Shown one piece after another: positions 1 to 11,400 of a stretch of DNA of 64,000 nt (the first letter of the stretch is position 1; each line of letters opens with the position of its first letter). The translations under genes and the position numbers were made by a program. The notes under the pieces were generated by a model. The model did not search any database, was not told the DNA's origin, and was given only the letters and a program-made list of their open reading frames with translations. Source of the stretch: Tolypeutes matacus (Eukaryota > Chordata > Mammalia > Cingulata > Chlamyphoridae); contig JAKSZT010054570.1 of assembly GCA_026826555.1 (NCBI GenBank), positions 2,610,959 to 2,674,958 of the forward strand, written 5' to 3'.

Positions 1-138
1 TGAATCATCCTGGTCCCAGGTTATTTTTGTGCCACTTGGAATACGAGTATTTCTATAGGTAACTACAAAGTCTGTCCTATCTTTGTAAGAGGAGCTGTGT
101 AGGAGTTTTCATTTAAAGGGACAATTTACTTCATTATT

Positions 139-177
139 TATCTCTCTCTCTCTCTCTTTTTTTTTTTTTTTTTTTTT
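139..177. repeat. (TC)n followed by a poly-T run
   Basis: Alternating TC units pass directly into a run of about 19 T. This is a simple-sequence tract within the putative 3' UTR. Confidence 0.85.
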
Positions 178-473
178 GTTATAGCATCGTAATTCTTCCC
201 AGTTTTTCTTTGCACATTTCAATATGCATGGTTTAAAAACCATTATCTTCTCTACCTTTTGTACAGTACGGTTTCATTTTCAAGCTGTATAGTTTCATTT
301 TTATCATTTTGCTTTGTCAGTTATATACAGTATAAAGTTGCTATGCACAGAGCTTTTTGTAAAGACAGCTTTTTTTGTTTACTGTTTTTAATGGTCTTAC
401 TTATGAAAGAATATCTTGTTTGTAAAATGAATATGTCTACTTCAGTTTTAAACTTTAAATTAACCTAACAAAA

Positions 474-479
474 AATAAA
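474..479 (+). terminator. Candidate poly(A) signal AATAAA
   Basis: Canonical AATAAA. About 16-20 bases downstream is a plausible cleavage position (gtactgtaaaa), followed by a T/G-rich element around 500-525. Canonical hexamers are common by chance in AT-rich DNA, so support comes only from the arrangement. Confidence 0.3.
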
Positions 480-1479
480 ATTTTTGTACTGTAAAAATGA
501 TTTGGAACTTTGATTTTATTTGACGCAGAAGAAATTTAGCATCGGATTTGTTCGTCTTTGGGGATTTTCTCATAACTTCTGGCCCCTGAGCTCTGGTTGA
601 AAAAATCTTACTACAGCATTTGCTTACATGGGAAGTCTACTGACGTACTCAGTTGGAAGAGTGAATATGTAAGATTTTAGGTCATTTTACCATATTATTT
701 ATCTATATATTTCTATACATTTCCTCGTAAAAAATCAAAGGGTCCTATTTACTATATTTGGATTTGGGCTATATGGAATTCTTAAAGTAGTTGGGCAATC
801 TGCTTAGATTGAACCTTCTTGTTGAACAAACATTATAACTTGATCCATTAGGCACTATGTAAAGAATTGGAAGGTGGGAACACGAAGCTTTGCTGCCTGT
901 TCTTAAGTCAGAGAGAGGGAGACAAGACACATGCCCATGGAAAGAAATAATACATAAAAGACAGCTCATACAGGAAGATAGAAGGGCTGTAGAAGTTCAG
1001 AGAAGATGGCAGTCACAGAGGATTGGAGTGATGGGAGAAGACTCCATGGAGGAGGAGGGGCTGGACTGGCCTTCAAAAGAATGGGTAGTTTATTTTGAGG
1101 TAAGTACTCCAGAGGAGAAGGACAGCATGAACAAAGATGGGTGAAGGGAAATTCACAAAGCACATTGAGAAGAACTTGGGCCTAAGGTGTTTCTCAGAAT
1201 ATTCACAAGTATATTCATAACTGGGTGAATTCACTTCTCTATGGGGGTGCAGAACTATTCACTCTAAATAAATTGCTGCCTTCCTTACACAAGTGGGCGA
1301 GATGCTGTGTCTAAACACTAAACTAAGAAAAACTCTATTTTTCTTCTTTCTAGACCAGCCTTCTGCCTGGAAGGCTTTTCTCCTCTGTCTTTGCACGGTT
1401 GATGCCTTCTCATCTACAGGTTTCCATTGAAATAGCATCTACTCAGGGAGGCCTAACCTGTGCCCCACCCCCCACCCTG

Positions 1480-1690
1480 CCACACACACAAGTGCTCAGA
1501 TTCCCCTCTTATTCTCTTTAACTCAGCTCTGTTTCTGTCCTTGTCATTTGTTTGTTTGTTTATTGGCTATCTGCCTCTACTCTAGATTGAAGGCTCCATA
1601 AGGACAGGGACCATATCTGTTTCAACACTGAACTCTGTGCCTGAGGTGCTTAGCAAATGCTTTTTGAATGAGTGAATGAACAGGCTAAAT
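1480..1690 (+). repeat. L2 LINE 3'-end fragment
   Basis: Contains the L2 3' signature in order: ggctccataaggacagggac, then a gtgcctgaggtgcttagcaaa-like stretch, then tttttgaatgagtgaatgaa. Heavily diverged, as expected for L2. Confidence 0.65.
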
Positions 1691-2149
1691 TCTGATCCCC
1701 AGAGGCAGCTCTGCATAGACATGTGGGAGAGGTAGCTGATCTGTCACAAATTACAGGAAATAGCATCACTTTGAGAAGTTACTCCTTAGGGACTATCTTG
1801 TTAGTCAACTAATGAAAAAAACTATGACGTGTGTCTATAACGTAGCAGGTCTGATTGTTTAGTGACATAGGAAACTCAAAGTGGGAGGGAGAGTAAGGAG
1901 GAAGTAAACTGTGGCTGGTGAACCCAGAACCTATCCCATGTGGATTCTTGTGATGCACAGATAAAATTCCAGAACCAGAATCAGGGCCTTTGAGGGGAAT
2001 GCACATTCCATTCCTATTCTAGATATGATATGTAATTTGTTAGCCACCACACACTTGAACTTCAAAAAGCTTATGGTACATTCACCAAACTGCAAAAAGT
2101 TCAGAATGGCTATAAGGTACTGAATGTGAGAGGGTGATGATATGTGAAG

Positions 2150-2760
2150 CTGTAAGAGTTGGGCTGGGACTTGTTCCCATGCCAAAGAGTTTAGACTTCA
2201 TTGTGGAGCACCTATGTTGTAGGTAATGGAAAGCTATGAAAGGAACTTAAGGAATGACATGACTGACTTTACTTTTTAAAAAGATCATAATGATATAATG
2301 TGGATTATGGGTTGGAGAGAGTGGCTCATGGAGACCAATTAGGCAGGGCCAGAAGACCAGACCCATGTGCTGAAACCATGATTTATAACTGGCATTTATT
2401 CTAATTGGTGACTGTCTGTGCCACGATAGTTTGTTAATGTTTTAAAATTATTCCTGCAATTAAAAGACTATTGCAATGGGTCCAGATAAGAAATACTCAT
2501 ACCTGGAACTAAGGCCATGGCAGTGGAGATGGAGAATAGAGGAAATACTTGGAAGAAATCTTTACCATTTCACAAGAATTACAGAATGGTTGGGTGTGAG
2601 GATGAGGGAGATGGGGCAAATAAGATAACTGCCAGTTTTCTATTTAGACAACTTGATTTTCTGATATAATTAACAGAAGTAGGGAATACAGAGGGGAAGA
2701 TGATGTGGGAATGGAAAGAGATGATTTTTATTTGGGCACATCCACTGTGTTCTCTTTTCT
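2150..2760 (-). repeat. L2 LINE fragment, interrupted by a short hAT-like element
   Basis: Reads as the reverse complement of internal L2 sequence: tggaaagctatgaaaggaac, then ggaatgacatgactgacttt, then aaagatcataatg, and after the interruption actattgcaatgggtccaga and ggccatggcagtggagatgg. The L2 reading resumes exactly where it is broken at 2344-2456, which marks the interruption as an insertion. Confidence 0.55.
2344..2456. mobile_element. 113-bp hAT-like nonautonomous DNA transposon
   Basis: Starts CAGGGCC and ends ATTCCTG, so the outer bases are inverted (CAGGG against CAGGA). It is flanked by 8-bp direct repeats, caattagg (2336-2343) and caattaaa (2457-2464), identical at 6 of 8 positions. 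L2 sequence continues across the two flanks. The 8-bp duplication and CA..TG ends fit the hAT superfamily. The inverted repeats are short and degenerate, so the family is not assigned. Confidence 0.45.
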
Positions 2761-3129
2761 TTTCTAGGTTGACTGAAAATTGTTCTCTAGTAGTTTATTC
2801 AAGAAGGGCTCACAAGAATTATATTCTTTGGTTCATGCATATCAAAACATGATTTCTTTAAGGACTTTAGCTATATTCTAGTGTGGAGTGTTGTGAAGAT
2901 GTCTGAAGTCATGACTCTCCTTTTCATTCCCCCTTTTTTTCCCTCCTTATGAGTAAGGCTATCCTATAGTTTTTGTCTAAATCATGACATGTTTGAGAGT
3001 GAAAAAGGGACAAAATAAATAATTAGGTCTGGAAAAAAGATGTAAACTGGAACTATCCTGTGGTTACCCTACTAATTTTTTTTATACTTAATTATTTTAT
3101 TAATGACACCCTGAATTAACTGATCCTTT

Positions 3130-4280
3130 TTTAAAATTTTATTTTAAAAGATGCTTAGATTACATAAATGTTACACAAAAATTACAGGGATTCCCATGTT
3201 CCCCACCTCCTACACCTCCCATAACATCCCACATAAACATCTTTCATTAGTGTGGCACATCACCTGCAGTGGATATACACATCCTGGGGCTTTGCCACTA
3301 AGCATGGACCATAGTTCACACTGTAGACCACACTCTCTCCCACACAGTTCTGCATGTTATATGTTAATGTAAAATGGCCTATATCTGTCGTTGTAATGTC
3401 ACTCAGGATAATTCCCAAGTCCTGAAAAAACACCTGTATTACAACTGCTTTTCCCTTTCCTGCCCCAAAAGTGTCCAGTGGCCACTGGCTCACCCTCACT
3501 GTTGTAATTTCTTCTATTGCTTGGATCACATTATGTCTACAACAGAATACCATTAAGTCCACTCTAGTCCATAGCTCTTCCCCCAATCCTGAGGAGTTTG
3601 GGATGGTGATGTCCACTCCACCTCCAAGTGAGAGGGGGCTTATATCCCATGGATACAGTGGATGGGATTATCTCTCCATTCCCTGGGATGGCGGTTGTCC
3701 ATCATCGTCTCCTCACCAGGTGACTTGGGTGAGTCCATTGAGCTGTAGAGTAGGAGTTGCAGCTCCACCGAGATTCCAGGCACAGCTGGCACATGGGCAG
3801 GCCAAAGGCTCCAGTCTCTGGAAGTACACCTACAAACTCCAGCATCACATATAGGTTTGAATAGAAGGGACTGATGGCCCATGTGCAGGGAGGACTTATT
3901 TGAGTCCTACTCTGTCACTCTCAGGAGCACAGATTCCAAATAGAGCCCACTGATAAGGCATCAATCTCTGGAGCTATCCCCCCTTATATAGGACCTGGGT
4001 GTCTCCAGAGCCCTCAGGAGCCCCTCTGTGTGGGATGATATCCACTTTAGTGTTCTATGAAATCCTACTGAGGTGTGCATAAGTGTTACCTCTGGGATGA
4101 CCTCCTGACTCTCTTTGAAGTCTCTTAACCACATGAACTCATTTGTCTTTACCTTTTTCCCCTTTTATTCAAGGTCTTTTTCCAGTTGTATTGCCAGTTG
4201 GCACTTAGTATTAATCCCTTGTTGCCAGGGAGGCTCATCCCCGGGAGTCATGTCCTATGCTGGGGGAAGTGGTTACCCTA
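3130..4280 (-). repeat. L1-type 3' region, minus strand
   Basis: Holds the reverse complement of motifs seen in plus-strand L1 3' ends elsewhere in this window: aacatctttcattagtgtgg and catggaccatagttcacac correspond to the accatggactatagttaata and caccaatgcaaggtgttaat blocks near 41.7-41.8 kb. The rest is a long CT-rich tract with no intact frame. Reading frames of about 118-127 codons here lie on both strands and look incidental. Confidence 0.5.
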
Positions 4281-4289
4281 CTTATAAGT

Positions 4290-4940
4290 CCAGTAACTTT
4301 ACTAGGTTACTAGGATATGTCTTGGTGTTGATATTTCTGTGTGTGTGCTTTTTTTTCCTGCAATGCAGTTTTCCCTTTCAATGTGTATTTTCAAGCCTTC
4401 TTTGATTTCTGGAAACTTTTGCAAATTATAACACTAAAATATATTTCCTGTTACTTCATTTTGGTTCTTCTTGCCAGAGACATCAGTTATGCATATGTTT
4501 GATCTCTATTCTCCACTATTCATATTTATCACATTCTCTCTAACTGCTCTTAACTCTTTGTACACTTATATGCTTACTTTTCGTGCTCTTCTGCTCCTTT
4601 ATGCCTTCTAATGTGGCCTTAATTTCTCAGATGCTCTTATTTCTCTCTTCCACTTTTCTCATAAACTGTGCCAGCTTATGTCCCATTCTTTCTGTTATGT
4701 GGCTTTTTTTTTCCCCTTGAGATATTGTATCTCTACTTTGAGATACTGTTTTATATTATTTTTATTGTAGCAATAAGCTTGATCAGAATTACCATCTGCT
4801 CCATGACAACTTTTTTTCCTGGTGAGTGTTCCTATCATTTGTTTGCATTCCCCCCCCCCCCCCAGTGTATATGTACATAGACCATATTTTGATAACTTTT
4901 TGATTTTACTCATCTTTGATTGAGGTGAATTTTTCATGGA
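4290..4940 (-). repeat. Probable L1-derived T-rich remnant
   Basis: T/C-rich sequence in which 4440-4660 resembles the reverse complement of the L1 segment around the ORF1/ORF2 region (cagttatgcatatgttt, then ctct and ttaactctttg blocks). It probably continues the element at 3130-4280. Contains a run of 14 C at 4850-4863. Confidence 0.35.
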
Positions 4941-5019
4941 CCAGCTGTTTGCCAGAAGTTTGAGAAGGAACAGTCCAGGGCCATGTACCAGGTTAGCAGG
5001 AATTCTTATTTCAGACAGG

Positions 5020-5105
5020 TGTGTACGTGTGTGTGTGTGAGAGAGAAAGAAAAATGAAAGAGAGTGGGGAGAGGAAGAGAAAAGAGGTTCTTTTCACTTT
5101 TACTT
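5020..5105. repeat. Compound (GT)n/(GA)n purine-rich simple repeat
   Basis: gtgtgtacgtgtgtgtgtgtga passes into GA- and GAAA-rich sequence ending near gaaaagagg. Confidence 0.8.
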
Positions 5106-5990
5106 CTTCTTGGACAAAATAAATCAGCATTTGTGCAATTGCTCACACTGCAGACTTCTACTCACCAACTGACTACTTCTTACAAAGTTGGCTTATTTCA
5201 GTAATTCCCTTATTCAGTTCTGCTTACTATGCTTCATTTGTCTGCCAAATGGGGTCCAGAGATATGCTTGCAATCAGACTACATACTTGTTCAAATTGTT
5301 TCAAACATGAGACTACAGGGTAGACATGTTGTAACCCATCAGCTTGTCTGACATTAGAAGCTGAAGCATCTTTCCTCACCCTTTGCACATTCCTGTTTGA
5401 ATTTCATAGCCATTGCCAGCCCTTCCTAATACATTGGGATTTGGGGTAACTTGTTTTCCTAATTTCATCAAAGATTAAATTTATGCTTCTCTTTCTCAAC
5501 CCCCTATTTTCTTTTGAGTGATTCTGAGAGGGATTGGTGGTAAAAGTCTTAAAATAACATTTAAATCTAGATGTTTTCATACTCTCTCCTTTGCACCATG
5601 CGAATTCAAGAAAAAGGGAGAGCTACATAGTGCTACGAATTCCTTTATTCTACATCATATGTCAGCTTACCTTTGACTTTGTAGATTACACTTGATAACC
5701 AACCCTCATGAACCAGCTCATTGGCTATGTCTTCACTTTCTCCACTGGATTCTGTCAAATACAAATAATGAGATATACATAATTCCCCAACTACAAATAA
5801 AACTGATTATCCAGCCAGAATTTGTTACAATGAATAATACACAAAAAGGGACCCATTGCCTGATCATTGCAAATCTGTTGAACTTGAAAATGAACTATCA
5901 TGTCACTGGATCACTGATAGTATTGAAGAGGGTATTTTCTGTAATTCCCTTAAAGCTCATCCCACTTTGAGCAGAAAAATCTTATTTTCC
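5106..5990. other. Unique sequence without recognised features
   Basis: No repeat family, gene or strong motif recognised. A 92-codon frame at 5692-5970 has no recognisable domain and is probably incidental. Confidence 0.5.
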
Positions 5991-5999
5991 ATAAATTAT

Positions 6000-6165
6000 A
6001 TACTCTGAAGACAATATGGTAAAATGGAAATAACTAGGATTCAGAGATCTGGGTTCGAATTAAAATCTATCCTTAGTCATGTAATCTTGAATAAATTGCT
6101 GTATTGAGTCTTGGTCTTCTCAAATGCAAAACAGGAATGTATATATTCAAGTGCAAAACAAGAAT
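6000..6165 (+). repeat. MIR SINE fragment
   Basis: Follows the MIR order: ggattcagagatctgggttcg, then the tcatgtaatcttgaataaatt core, then gtcttctcaaatgcaaaacagg. Confidence 0.55.
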
Positions 6166-6226
6166 TGTTTCTATAAATATATATATGGATATAGTTACTC
6201 AATTCATATATATGTATATAAATAGT
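6166..6226. repeat. AT-rich low-complexity tract
   Basis: Imperfect (AT)n: ataaatatatatatggatat and atatatatgtatataaat. Confidence 0.7.
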
Positions 6227-6429
6227 TGTTATTAGGATTAAATGAAAACCATGTATACTTTAGAGAATGTGAGCTCCATGAGAATTGAAATTTTTTTGGT
6301 TTTGGTCTGTTTACTTCACTTTTATTTTCCCAGCACCTTGAAGAGTATTTATCACTTGTCCATTCTGTTAAGTGACAGTAACTTATCAATTAAAAATTAA
6401 TTTAATGAATACATAAAATTTCTTTATGT

Positions 6430-6570
6430 GATAGAGACTCAGTAAATTAAACAACAGCTTCCATATGGGCATTTAAGTCCCACAGACTTGGGTTTGAATC
6501 CCAGCTTTCCTACTTACTAGTACAAGAATGAAATAATCACTGAAACCCAATATTCTGAGGCTCATCATCT
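6430..6570 (+). repeat. MIR SINE fragment
   Basis: cagacttgggtttgaatccc is followed by agctttcctacttactag, the MIR B-box and core arrangement in plus orientation. Confidence 0.55.
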
Positions 6571-6574
6571 TTGA

Positions 6575-7239
6575 AAGAGCAGAACCATAGTGCCTGGTCT
6601 TGCTTTGGAGTGAGTTAACATCTTCCTCTAAGACAGGTGCTGAGAAGGGAAGCAGCCAGGGAGCAAAGTTCACTCCAGTCTATTTTGTGACTATAAGAAT
6701 GAGCAGCAATGGGATCACATTTGTCCATGGACACCCACTGACCCAACAGTAAAAATTAGGATTGAACAACAGGCTCTGCGCCTAGGAAATAGTTCTCCAG
6801 CACTCAGCATTCTTTGTAAGTGATGATAAAAAAGAGTGAAGGATGTGTCCTAACCACCAGTCTATGTTTTCTTCCATTAAAAGCTAATAAGATTTTTTTC
6901 CTCATAGACCAGAACATCTGGTTTGTCATGGCTATGACTTTTGAGGACAAAACAGCATTGTTTTTTATTCCAAATTTTCACAATCTAAGAGTTTGAACCC
7001 ATGAATAATTGCTCTTCACACAAGAATGATGTCAGAATGACTTCTAGTACCAAATCTAAATATTTACCAATTTTGAACTGAACAAGAACAGAATAGAGGC
7101 ATATAACCCTAAGTACCTCAACGATAGGGAATACATAAATTCAAATATTGTGGTCATTAAATATTAATAATACATGTTGACAATAATAATGATAATGACT
7201 AATACAGTGAAATTGTAAAACTTTTATTCAATACACTGT
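6575..7239. other. Unique sequence without recognised features
   Basis: No repeat family or gene recognised. Confidence 0.45.
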
Positions 7240-7480
7240 GGAATAAGACAAAAAATGTGAGCATCAGAAGCCACCAAACCTGTGTTCAAATCCCACCTCC
7301 ACCTCTGACTATAACAATGACCATCAGTAAATTATCTTTCTGAGATGCAATTTCTCCAACTGTAAAATGGTGATAAGGAGACCTTTATACCAAGATTCTT
7401 TTCCTGCCAATATTGTTGTGAGGTTTAAATAAAATAATGAATGTGCATGTGGCAGACGCAGAAAGTGTTCTCCTTTATAT
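7240..7480 (+). repeat. MIR SINE
   Basis: Ordered MIR blocks: cctgtgttcaaatcccacct, cagtaaattatctttctgag, ctccaactgtaaaatggtg, gttgtgaggtttaaataaaa. One of the more complete MIRs in the window. Confidence 0.7.
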
Positions 7481-7539
7481 ATTTTTGTTTCTTTCCCTTT
7501 AGCCTTGGATAAAAAATTAACATGTGTTTATCTGGAAAG

Positions 7540-7920
7540 CCACTCATCATTCTTTCCTTACAACTCCCTGGCAACACTGGAAAGAGGATTATTAATTAGT
7601 CAGTGTTTGTGAAACACTTAGAAGATGAAAGTGCTGGGGGTGGAAGAGCACTGTTTACATCACAATGCAGGAGTTGGAAACTCCTTGGAGTGGATCTACT
7701 TACACTGTAAGGAATCCTAATAGACGTGTTCCTGCCATTTGAGAATTAACGAGGGAGTCTTAGGAAAATGCATGTGTTTGCCTGCCATGCTGCAGCCAGT
7801 CCTGTGCAGTACGTAGGCATTTCTGGAGATGCATCATTACGGAAACTCCGCCAACAGCCATGGCAATGAGAAACCAATGAAAAGTTTATCTAAATGAAAC
7901 GTACAAACAGCCCTAAACAA
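7540..7920. promoter_or_regulatory. Repeat-free candidate conserved noncoding element A
   Basis: Balanced-composition sequence without any recognised repeat, between a MIR and an AT-rich block. Contains homeodomain-type ATTAATTAG near 7590, gtttgtgaaac and ctgtttacatc (forkhead-like TGTTTAC), and ccatggcaatgagaaac. Regulatory function is inferred only from repeat absence and motif content. Confidence 0.3.
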
Positions 7921-8199
7921 CATTTACCAATAACTTTTGCCAACAAGAAGGGTACCTGACCCACTTTGGTTTCACATTATCTCCTTTCCCTGGCAGATCT
8001 TGGAATGTAAGAACAGAAAAAAGAAAATCTACTCCACGTGGACAAAAATAAGTATTTCTCAAGCCAGGGCTCACAGATCCCCAAAGGAGCATTGTGATAT
8101 CATGGGGGAGGAGTTGGGAGTTCTGGATCTTCAACACTAATCTCCAATATTTGGTTCTCCTCTGCTTCTGATCACATGGGAAGACTGCACTTCTTCAGG

Positions 8200-8890
8200 T
8201 TGTTTCAGCAAAACATCATCCATCACTGCAAATTAATGTTGTTAATATTGGATTTATTGATTTTTGTAGTCCCATTTGTTTTTGCTTTGTGAATTGTTTT
8301 TTTAAACAAGCATGTATATAATCATGAGAATTTAATCTTAAGTTTTAAATATATGAAAATTTTAATGTAATTATAATATGAATGATTTAAGAGGTGTTTG
8401 AGGATTTAAGGATTTTTTTTCCTTCTATTTTTTCTTAATTCATACAGTACTCAAATTTGAGAAGCAGTAGACTATGGGACTGAGAAAGGGAAGGAAAAGG
8501 CTTGGTAATCTGCAAATGGGCCATCATCTCTTTAATAATCGAGACCTGACTAAATGTTGATTCTCGTGTTCTGTAATTTAGCATCAATAAAAGAAATCTC
8601 CGTGTATTATTCCAATATTTTATTTTTGCCTCTGAATTATGCTCATATCCATAAATCCCAGCCAAGGGCCTATTGAATAATTGTCCCCACATGTAACATT
8701 TTCCTGATGATGTTTTCCTTTCCTTAGTCCTATGAAATTCAGAAATGTGTTTCTAATTATTAGCAGAACCACCTGGTAACTGTACTGTTTCATCTCAATA
8801 ATATGACTCATTTGGTATATAGTTTGGTAGAACTCAGAGTCATCTTTAACACCATCCAAAAAAGAAAATTAATTACAAAAATCACCTACT
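8200..8890. other. AT-rich unique sequence
   Basis: Very AT-rich (for example aattttaatgtaattataat), with no repeat recognised. Short minus-strand frames at 8435-8859 have no recognisable domain. It may be an extension of the candidate regulatory block to its left, or neutral DNA. Confidence 0.4.
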
Positions 8891-9074
8891 AAGTGATGCG
8901 CTGGTGTCTTTACTTTCTTACTATTGAAACAAACAATTGGTATTTGTCTCCATCATCTTTAAATTTGTGTGGAGATGCTGAGGCCCAAGAATCTATCACT
9001 TTCTTATGTTCACTGAGTGTGTAATCAAACTCGCTCCTCTGGGAAGTTCATTCCCAACTTTGCAGGGAAATCAG

Positions 9075-9102
<28 letters not shown>
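9075..9102 (+). repeat. Poly-A run of 28
   Basis: Uninterrupted A run with no recognisable SINE or L1 body immediately 5' of it, so it is either an isolated homopolymer or the tail of a severely truncated element. Confidence 0.9.
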
Positions 9103-9110
<8 letters not shown>

Positions 9111-9349
9111 GTATAAGCCTTTTTAAAAGTCGGCCCTTTCTCCAGACTTAGCAAGGTTGGCATGTTGATGGTAGAGTAGGCAGTGTGCCCAGAAGCCTGG
9201 GGAAATGTTCATGTGTGAGAATAAATTTTTCTTCTATGTTGAATGATATTGTACTGGCCGAAGGCCCCGAGTTTGTGAGCCTATGTTCATTTGCCTGGGT
9301 AGTTTCCACACTGGTTGCTACTCTCCTTCTTAATGGTTTGGCATTTATC

Positions 9350-9359
9350 TTTCTTTTTC

Positions 9360-9390
<31 letters not shown>

Positions 9391-9391
9391 A
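9350..9391. repeat. (CTTTT)n simple repeat
   Basis: Tandem cttttc units followed by a run of T. Confidence 0.9.
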
Positions 9392-9399
9392 AAGTAAGA

Positions 9400-10210
9400 A
9401 TGTCAGAGAGCAGAAGAAGAAATCAAATAAAGTGAAAGCATGGTATTTGATCTTAAAACAAGGAAAAGCAGCAAGAGCTCCTAGCATGGAAGTCCATGCT
9501 GGCATGGAACTGAGTACCATGCTGAAGAAAAGTTCAGTTCAGTAAATTCTCAAAGGCCTCAGGCACAGGAAGGAGAAGTCAAAGAGAAATATGAAGTAGC
9601 ACCAAGATTCTATTCTGCAGGACCTATTTTGAGGTGGGGAGTAAAGGGGGGTTGCTCCTTTGTGAGAACACTGGAGACATGATTGATGGCATCAGCTCCT
9701 GGGAAATGAGCAGAATGTGGAGTCTCACCTTGACATCCATCAGAGTGGCAGAGGAGACGGAGCCTATGGCAGAGGCGGCAGCTGGAGGAGTCAGGGAAGG
9801 AGCAGAGGAGACACAAAGCCTTAGGCAAAATGCTCCAGGTCCCTCCTATAAGCACTGTGCTGCTTTCTGCCTAATAGAGGACTGTGTTGGCAAGAAAACG
9901 ACAAGAGGGAATAAGTCTGGAGAGGATGCTTCCCCTAACATGCTCTAGCCTCGTTTCTAAAAATCAAGGACTTTAACAATGGTAACAAAGAAAACTACAT
10001 AAATACCCTAGTGCCTTTTCCTGGTGTCCTTTCTGAAGCATGAGTGGAAATACCAGGTGAAACTGCTTTCTGATTCTCACATCCCAGCCAAGGACTTTCA
10101 CGCAGTATTTCTTCCCCCTGGCAAGGTTTAGTCATGCACATCTGATGTTATATCAGGACCTCTGGTGAACATAGTACAGATAATCTCTACAGTAGCAGCT
10201 GGGCCACAAT
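9400..10210. other. Unique sequence
   Basis: No repeat or gene recognised. Overlapping frames of 81 and 104 codons on opposite strands near 9610-9948 have no recognisable domain. Confidence 0.45.
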
Positions 10211-10214
10211 GGAA

Positions 10215-10950
10215 GTACTAAGAACTGTTTTCAACTCTCACTTTGCCTGTTGATTATGTCAGTTTGCAGCCTCTCTGACTCCATTCCCTGACCTATAAAA
10301 ATGGGTATTCTACTACTTACTATTTTAGTTTGCTAAAGGCTGCCAAGGCAATATAGTAGAAATGGGTTGGCTTTTACGATGGAGATTTATTTTAACTTAT
10401 AAGCTTACAGTTCTGAGGCTGAGAAAAATGTCCAAATCAAGGCATCATGTGAAGCTCTCTCCCCAAAGACTGGCTGCTGGTGATCCTGGAGTCCTTTCTC
10501 ACATGGCAGGGCACAATCGCGGTATCTGCCAGGCTCTGCCTTCTCCTCTAGGCTCCGTTGCTTTCAGCCTGTCTCTTGAGTCCCTCTGATTTCAGCTTCT
10601 GACTTCTGCGACTTTCTCTCTCAGCCAATGGAGGTTTCTTTCTGTGTCTGAAGCCTTTTTCCTGTCTATATTCATCCCACTTATAAAGAACTCCAGTAAG
10701 AGGATTAAGATCTACCCTGGGCTAAACAGTTCTGAAGTAATCTGGTCAAATGACCTTTAACTGATTCTAATCAAAAGGTTCCACCTACAATAGCTTCACA
10801 TCCACAGGAGTGGATTACCTTAAGAACATAATTTTCTGGGGTCCACAAAAGACTCAAACTACCACACATACTTTGTGGAGTAAGAATCAAATGAGATGAC
10901 TCTTATGAAAGCACCCAGCACAGAGCAGGACTCAATATGTGCTAGGTGAA
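10215..10950 (+). repeat. MIR SINE split by an LTR insertion
   Basis: The left part (ctctgactccattccctgac, ctataaaaatgggtattcta) and the right part (ctttgtggagtaagaatcaa, atgagatgact, agcacagagcaggactcaata) join into one continuous MIR when 10321-10866 is removed. Confidence 0.65.
10321..10866 (-). mobile_element. 546-bp solo LTR (ERVL/MaLR-like), nested in a MIR
   Basis: In minus orientation it begins TGTGGTAGTTTGAGTC and ends in a diverged ..CTAATACA-type terminus (tattttag on the plus strand). Flanking cttac (10316-10320) and catac (10867-10871) are a 5-bp target duplication with one mismatch. It shares blocks with 26182-26875 and 58577-59105, for example gaaatgggttggc and gatcctggagtc. 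No internal retroviral sequence remains, so it is a solo LTR. Confidence 0.65.
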
Positions 10951-11229
10951 TTAAATGTACTTCAGACTCTGAGCCAAGGACTGGGAAGTGGTTCTTGGAT
11001 GTGAATCAAGGAACCAGATCTTGTTAAGGAGTGATTTTTTTCCCAGTTCTAATATATTGGTAAGTAATAAGTATCAGTGGGCAATTAAGGAAAAACCTTG
11101 CTAAAATTTGTTAGATCAGAAGATATGAAGAATTAGACTAGGGGAAGTTCTGGCCCCTTTTCCTTTGACTCAGAGGCATGACCCCGATGGTATAAAAGAG
11201 ACAAAGAAAGCTAAATCCAAGAGGAAAAA

Positions 11230-11400
11230 AAATATTTAGGCCTTGGGATGATGGAAATATTCTAAAATTAGATTGTGGTGAGCATGGTATAACTCTAGTA
11301 AACAGAGGAAAACTGGTAAAACACACACTTAAATCAAGTGAGTTTTATTGTATTTAAATTATGTCTCAATAAACTGTTTTTAAAAACTATGTACTGTATA
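11230..11400 (+). repeat. L1 3' end fragment
   Basis: Contains gatggaaatattctaaaatt, agattgtggtgagcatggta and tatgtctcaataaactgttttt, the terminal L1 3' UTR pattern. Confidence 0.6.

Larger units (their letters stand above)
1..500 (+). other. Possible distal 3' UTR of a gene lying left of the window
   Basis: AU-rich, repeat-poor sequence ending in an AATAAA hexamer at 474-479, followed by a T/G-rich stretch. It is rich in TTTT, TGTAAA and ATTTA-like motifs, as in long 3' UTRs of vertebrate regulatory genes. No reading frame here resembles a known protein. If the reading is right, transcription runs left to right and stops near 495-520. I do not recognise the gene. The alternative is ordinary AT-rich intergenic DNA. 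Confidence 0.3.

Noticed and set aside
3260..3854. Frames of 118 and 127 codons as genes
   Set aside because: They overlap on opposite strands inside an L1-type repeat and have no recognisable domain.
5020..5105. (GT)n/(GA)n tract as a regulatory element
   Set aside because: Simple repeats of this kind are common, and nothing nearby links it to a promoter.
9634..9948. 104-codon plus-strand frame as a small gene
   Set aside because: No domain, no splice context, and an opposite-strand frame of similar quality overlaps it.
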